From DRVP01 sp964604045 (GTDB lineage: Archaea > Thermoproteota > Bathyarchaeia > Bathyarchaeales > Bathycorpusculaceae): a stretch of DNA of 15,785 bases. The notes beneath the pieces are model-generated. The model had not been told where the DNA came from, searched no databases, and saw only the letters and a program-made list of their open reading frames with translations. Below, one piece after another: positions 13,897 through 15,785 of the stretch; position 1 is the first letter of the stretch, and every line of letters starts with the position of its first letter. Both the position numbers and the translations under genes were made by a program. The stretch covers positions 1 to 15,785 of the forward strand of contig CAZRXM010000022.1 in NCBI GenBank assembly GCA_964604045.1. Reading direction: 5' to 3'.

Positions 13897-15153
13897 TTGG
13901 GAGGATATAAAGTTAAGGACGAAAGCCTAGCCTCGAAAGGCTTCCTCCAAATAGAGTGGGCTTCAAAACACATGCCAGTGCTAAACCAGATTAAGAAGAA
14001 GTTCAGCCGGGAAAAACCTTTTAAGGGTATAACTCTGGGCGCTTGTCTTCATGTGACAAAGGAAACAGCTGTTCTCGTGGACGCTTTCCTAGCCGGCGGG
14101 GCTGAGGTCGCCTTGTGCGGCTCTAATCCTCTTTCAACACAGGACGAGGTGGCGGCAGCCCTAGCTCAGCTTGGCGTTAATGTTTACGCGTGGCGTGGGC
14201 AAACAACGGAGGAGTATTACTGGTGCATCGAGAAGGTGATAGACCATAAGCCTGTGATAACATTGGACGATGGGGCAGACCTCGTAAGTACTATTCACAG
14301 TAAACGCACTGACATGTTAGTTCACGTGAAGGGTGGGACGGAGGAAACCACCACGGGTGTTTTAAGGCTTAAAGCCATGGAGAGAAGCGGTGCCCTCAAA
14401 TATGCAGTCATAGCCGTCAACGACGCATATACAAAATACCTCTTCGACAATCGTTACGGGACGGGACAGAGCACCATAGACGGCATCCTAAGAGCCACAA
14501 ATATCCTTCTGGCTGGCAAAAACTTTGTAGTTTGCGGCTACGGCTGGTGTGGAAGGGGCATAGCCTTAAGGGCCCGTGGTATGGGCGCCAACGTCATAGT
14601 CACGGAAACCAACCCGTTAAGGGCCCTCGAGGCGGTCATGGATGGTTTCCGCGTCATGCCTATGGAGGAGGCAGCAGCCATAGGCGAGGTTTTCGTCACA
14701 GCCACGGGCAACATAAACGTCATTCGCAGAGAACACATGATGAAAATGCGGGACGGAGTTATCTTGGCTAACAGCGGCCACTTTAACGTGGAAATAAACC
14801 TAAAGGACTTGGAGAAGCTTGCTGCCTCTAAAAGGCTGATAAGACAAAACCTTGAAGAGTACATTTTAGAGGATGGTAGGAGGCTTTACCTCCTAGCCGA
14901 GGGAAGGCTCGTAAACCTTGCAGCTGCTGAGGGACATCCGTCGGAGGTTATGGACATGTCCTTTGCAAACCAAGCCCTATGCGTCGAGCATTTGGTTAAG
15001 TCTGAAAAAATGCCTCCGAAGGTTTATCCAGTGCCGAAAGAAATAGACGAAGCCGTTGCAAGGCTTAAGCTTGAAGCCATGGGAGTGAAAATAGACACGT
15101 TGACAGAGGAGCAGAAAAAATATTTGGCAACTTGGGAAATGGGGACAACCTAG
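13897..15153 (+). CDS. ahcY: Adenosylhomocysteinase (S-adenosyl-/S-inosylhomocysteine hydrolase)
   Basis: NAD-dependent hydrolase that splits S-adenosylhomocysteine (or, in some archaea, S-inosylhomocysteine) to homocysteine and nucleoside. In 418 residues the hallmark motifs appear in order: C-L-H52-V-T-K-E-T, D-D-G-A-D (124-128), E-E-T-T-T-G (149-154), K180-x-x-x-D184-N185, the Rossmann glycines G-Y-G-W-C-G-R-G (214-221), N-S-G-H295-F-N-V-E-I and E-G-H347-P-S. The bacterial/eukaryotic Lys-Tyr C-terminal tail is missing and the protein ends in W-E-M-G-T-T, as in other archaeal enzymes. The Cys after Y-G in the human enzyme is Thr189 here. The start is TTG at 13897 with GGAAGGGA 6-13 nt upstream; no better start lies nearby. 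It is in an operon with the deaminase. Confidence 0.95.
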   Translation: MGGYKVKDESLASKGFLQIEWASKHMPVLNQIKKKFSREKPFKGITLGACLHVTKETAVLVDAFLAGGAEVALCGSNPLSTQDEVAAALAQLGVNVYAWRGQTTEEYYWCIEKVIDHKPVITLDDGADLVSTIHSKRTDMLVHVKGGTEETTTGVLRLKAMERSGALKYAVIAVNDAYTKYLFDNRYGTGQSTIDGILRATNILLAGKNFVVCGYGWCGRGIALRARGMGANVIVTETNPLRALEAVMDGFRVMPMEEAAAIGEVFVTATGNINVIRREHMMKMRDGVILANSGHFNVEINLKDLEKLAASKRLIRQNLEEYILEDGRRLYLLAEGRLVNLAAAEGHPSEVMDMSFANQALCVEHLVKSEKMPPKVYPVPKEIDEAVARLKLEAMGVKIDTLTEEQKKYLATWEMGTT

Positions 15154-15167
15154 ACTTTTCACGGTAA

Positions 15168-15177
15168 ACTTTAAAAG
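15168..15177 (+). promoter_or_regulatory. Probable promoter of the two-helix Lys/Glu-tailed protein
   Basis: ACTTTAAAAG is a TATA-like box 39-48 bp before the ATG at 15216, predicting a start near 15200 and a leader of about 16 nt with GGTGAT as ribosome-binding site. It lies just after the ahcY stop, so the gene may be read both from here and by run-through. Confidence 0.4.
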
Positions 15178-15215
15178 GAGACGCCATAACATTGGCTCTA
15201 TGTGTGGTGATATAG

Positions 15216-15569
15216 ATGGTTAGTAAAGATCAAGCCATAGGTGGAGTGATATTTGTCATCTGCGTCGTGATAGCCGTCCTGTACGTAGTGACACTGTTTT
15301 ACCCACAGTGGCTTACCTTCCTCGTAAGCGACGTTAACACCATTCAGTTCTGGGCCGTAGCAATTCCAGTGTTAATAGCGTTTGTAGCCGTTATGGCTAT
15401 AGGAGCATGGATAGGTTGGACTATGGCAACAACGCCTCCGCCAAAGCCTATAGAGGAGATAACAGCCGAGATTGAGGAAAAGAAGGAAGAGGAAAAGGCG
15501 GAAGCCAAAGAAGCCGAAGAAACAAAGGAAGAAAAAAAGACTGAGAGAAAAGCTAAGGGCGAGAAGTAG
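15216..15569 (+). CDS. Two-helix membrane protein with charged Lys/Glu-rich C-terminal tail
   Basis: I do not recognise the family. The 117-residue protein has two strong membrane segments (about 8-29 and 43-69) joined by a short loop with P-Q-W-L-T-F-L-V-S-D-V. After T-T-P-P-P-K-P comes a tail (78-117) made almost only of Glu, Lys, Ala and Thr, probably a long single helix or a disordered arm. With both ends on the same side, the charged tail would most likely be cytoplasmic. Low complexity makes homology from the tail meaningless. The ATG at 15216 follows GGTGAT by about 6 nt. It faces a minus-strand ORF whose stop is 3 bp away. A scaffold or docking role is conceivable, but nothing here shows it. 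Confidence 0.7.
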   Translation: MVSKDQAIGGVIFVICVVIAVLYVVTLFYPQWLTFLVSDVNTIQFWAVAIPVLIAFVAVMAIGAWIGWTMATTPPPKPIEEITAEIEEKKEEEKAEAKEAEETKEEKKTERKAKGEK

Positions 15570-15572
15570 TCA

Positions 15573-15767
15573 TTACAAGCCTATCGATTTAAAGGCAAAG
15601 TGTAAAGCGACGTTAACAACTGCGGCTATGACAAGCACCATCATCACTGTTTTTGGAGAAAATGTAAACATAGGGGTTTCCTCCCCTTTAGGCTGAATTT
15701 CATAAGAGGTTATCTTCTGACTCTCAGCATCCACGTGAATTACACAGTGAACTTGTTTGTCTCCACT
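15573..15767 (-). CDS. C-terminal end of a membrane-anchored ORF, start unresolved and probably frameshifted
   Basis: Reading leftward from 15767 the frame is open to the TAA at 15573-15575 and ends in a single hydrophobic helix (about T-V-M-M-V-L-V-I-A-A-V-V-N-V-A-L) followed by F-K-S-I-G-L. Before the helix the peptide V-H-C-V-I-H-V-D-A-E-S-Q looks like ordinary folded protein. A TGA at 15768-15770 closes this frame, while the next frame reads G-I-Y-T-V-E-V-E-T-N-K from the window edge, as if one base were lost or gained near 15745-15760. Alternatives are a short protein starting at GTG 15734, or a 32-residue one at ATG 15671, which has a fine GGGGAGG about 8 nt upstream. No family is assigned. 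Confidence 0.4.
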   Translation of the reverse strand, partial: SGDKQVHCVIHVDAESQKITSYEIQPKGEETPMFTFSPKTVMMVLVIAAVVNVALHFAFKSIGL

Positions 15768-15785
15768 TCAACGGTGTAAATTCCC

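Noticed and set aside
15573..15671. Sec61-beta-like reading of the last helix (S-P-x-x-V ... L-H)
   Set aside because: The resemblance is only a Pro, Val and His pattern in one helix; the N-terminal part typical of Sec61-beta is not visible and the frame continues upstream.
15573..15785. Right-edge membrane anchor as an archaeosortase substrate
   Set aside because: The helix is followed by only one Lys and no basic cluster, and no sorting-type motif such as PGF or PEF precedes it.
1..15785. tRNA or rRNA genes, CRISPR arrays, insertion sequences, integrase or attachment repeats
   Set aside because: Looked for in the gaps, all under 150 bp; no cloverleaf, spaced repeat, transposase or recombinase motif was seen. 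The sugar block therefore has no visible mobile vehicle.

Overview
The window is chromosomal DNA from an archaeon. Diagnostic genes are ribosomal proteins eL44 and eS27, both primase subunits (PriS, PriL), a GINS subunit, a PCNA clamp, the RNA-polymerase cleavage factor TFS and a DUF99 protein. Promoters look archaeal (TATA-like boxes about 26 bp before the inferred transcript start), Shine-Dalgarno sequences are common, and GTG and TTG starts are frequent. A TACK-type, Bathyarchaeia-like host is my best guess from the flavour of the proteins, but the sequence alone does not prove it.

Layout from left to right. (1) 1-360, minus strand: the start of rps27e (cut by the window edge) and rpl44e. 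(2) 433-1720: a small two-helix membrane protein (minus) and, divergently, an archaeosortase/exosortase-family membrane protease (plus). (3) 1727-3475, minus: gins51 and priS, joined stop-to-start. (4) 3623-9440: a cell-surface sugar block with a GDP-mannose 3,5-epimerase-like enzyme (plus), then on the minus strand a GT2 glycosyltransferase, an ALG11-like GT4 glycosyltransferase, a large DUF2079 membrane protein with a sugar-binding-like tail, and a dolichol-phosphate-mannose-synthase-like GT2. (5) 9498-12413, minus: DUF99, tfs, pcn, priL in transcription order. (6) 12509-15153, plus: an S-adenosylhomocysteine/methylthioadenosine deaminase-type amidohydrolase followed by adenosylhomocysteinase. 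(7) 15216-15785: a two-helix membrane protein with a Lys/Glu-rich tail (plus) and, convergent, the end of a membrane-anchored ORF that seems frameshifted near the window edge.

The replication and translation genes all lie on the minus strand. They look like parts of the known archaeal cluster that links PCNA, PriS and GINS with eL44 and eS27, here split by two blocks of cell-envelope genes. Within the sugar block a coherent but inferred scheme is: epimerase makes an unusual GDP-sugar, the DPM1-like enzyme makes polyprenyl-phosphate-mannose, GT2 and GT4 build the glycan on the cytoplasmic side, and DUF2079 (probable GT-C fold) uses a lipid-linked sugar on the outside. The archaeosortase could anchor surface glycoproteins, but no substrate is visible here. 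The amidohydrolase-AhcY pair recycles S-adenosylhomocysteine.

No tRNA, rRNA, CRISPR array, insertion sequence or integrase was seen, and no stretch above 300 bp lacks a gene. All functional calls come from reading motifs by eye; no database search was run.
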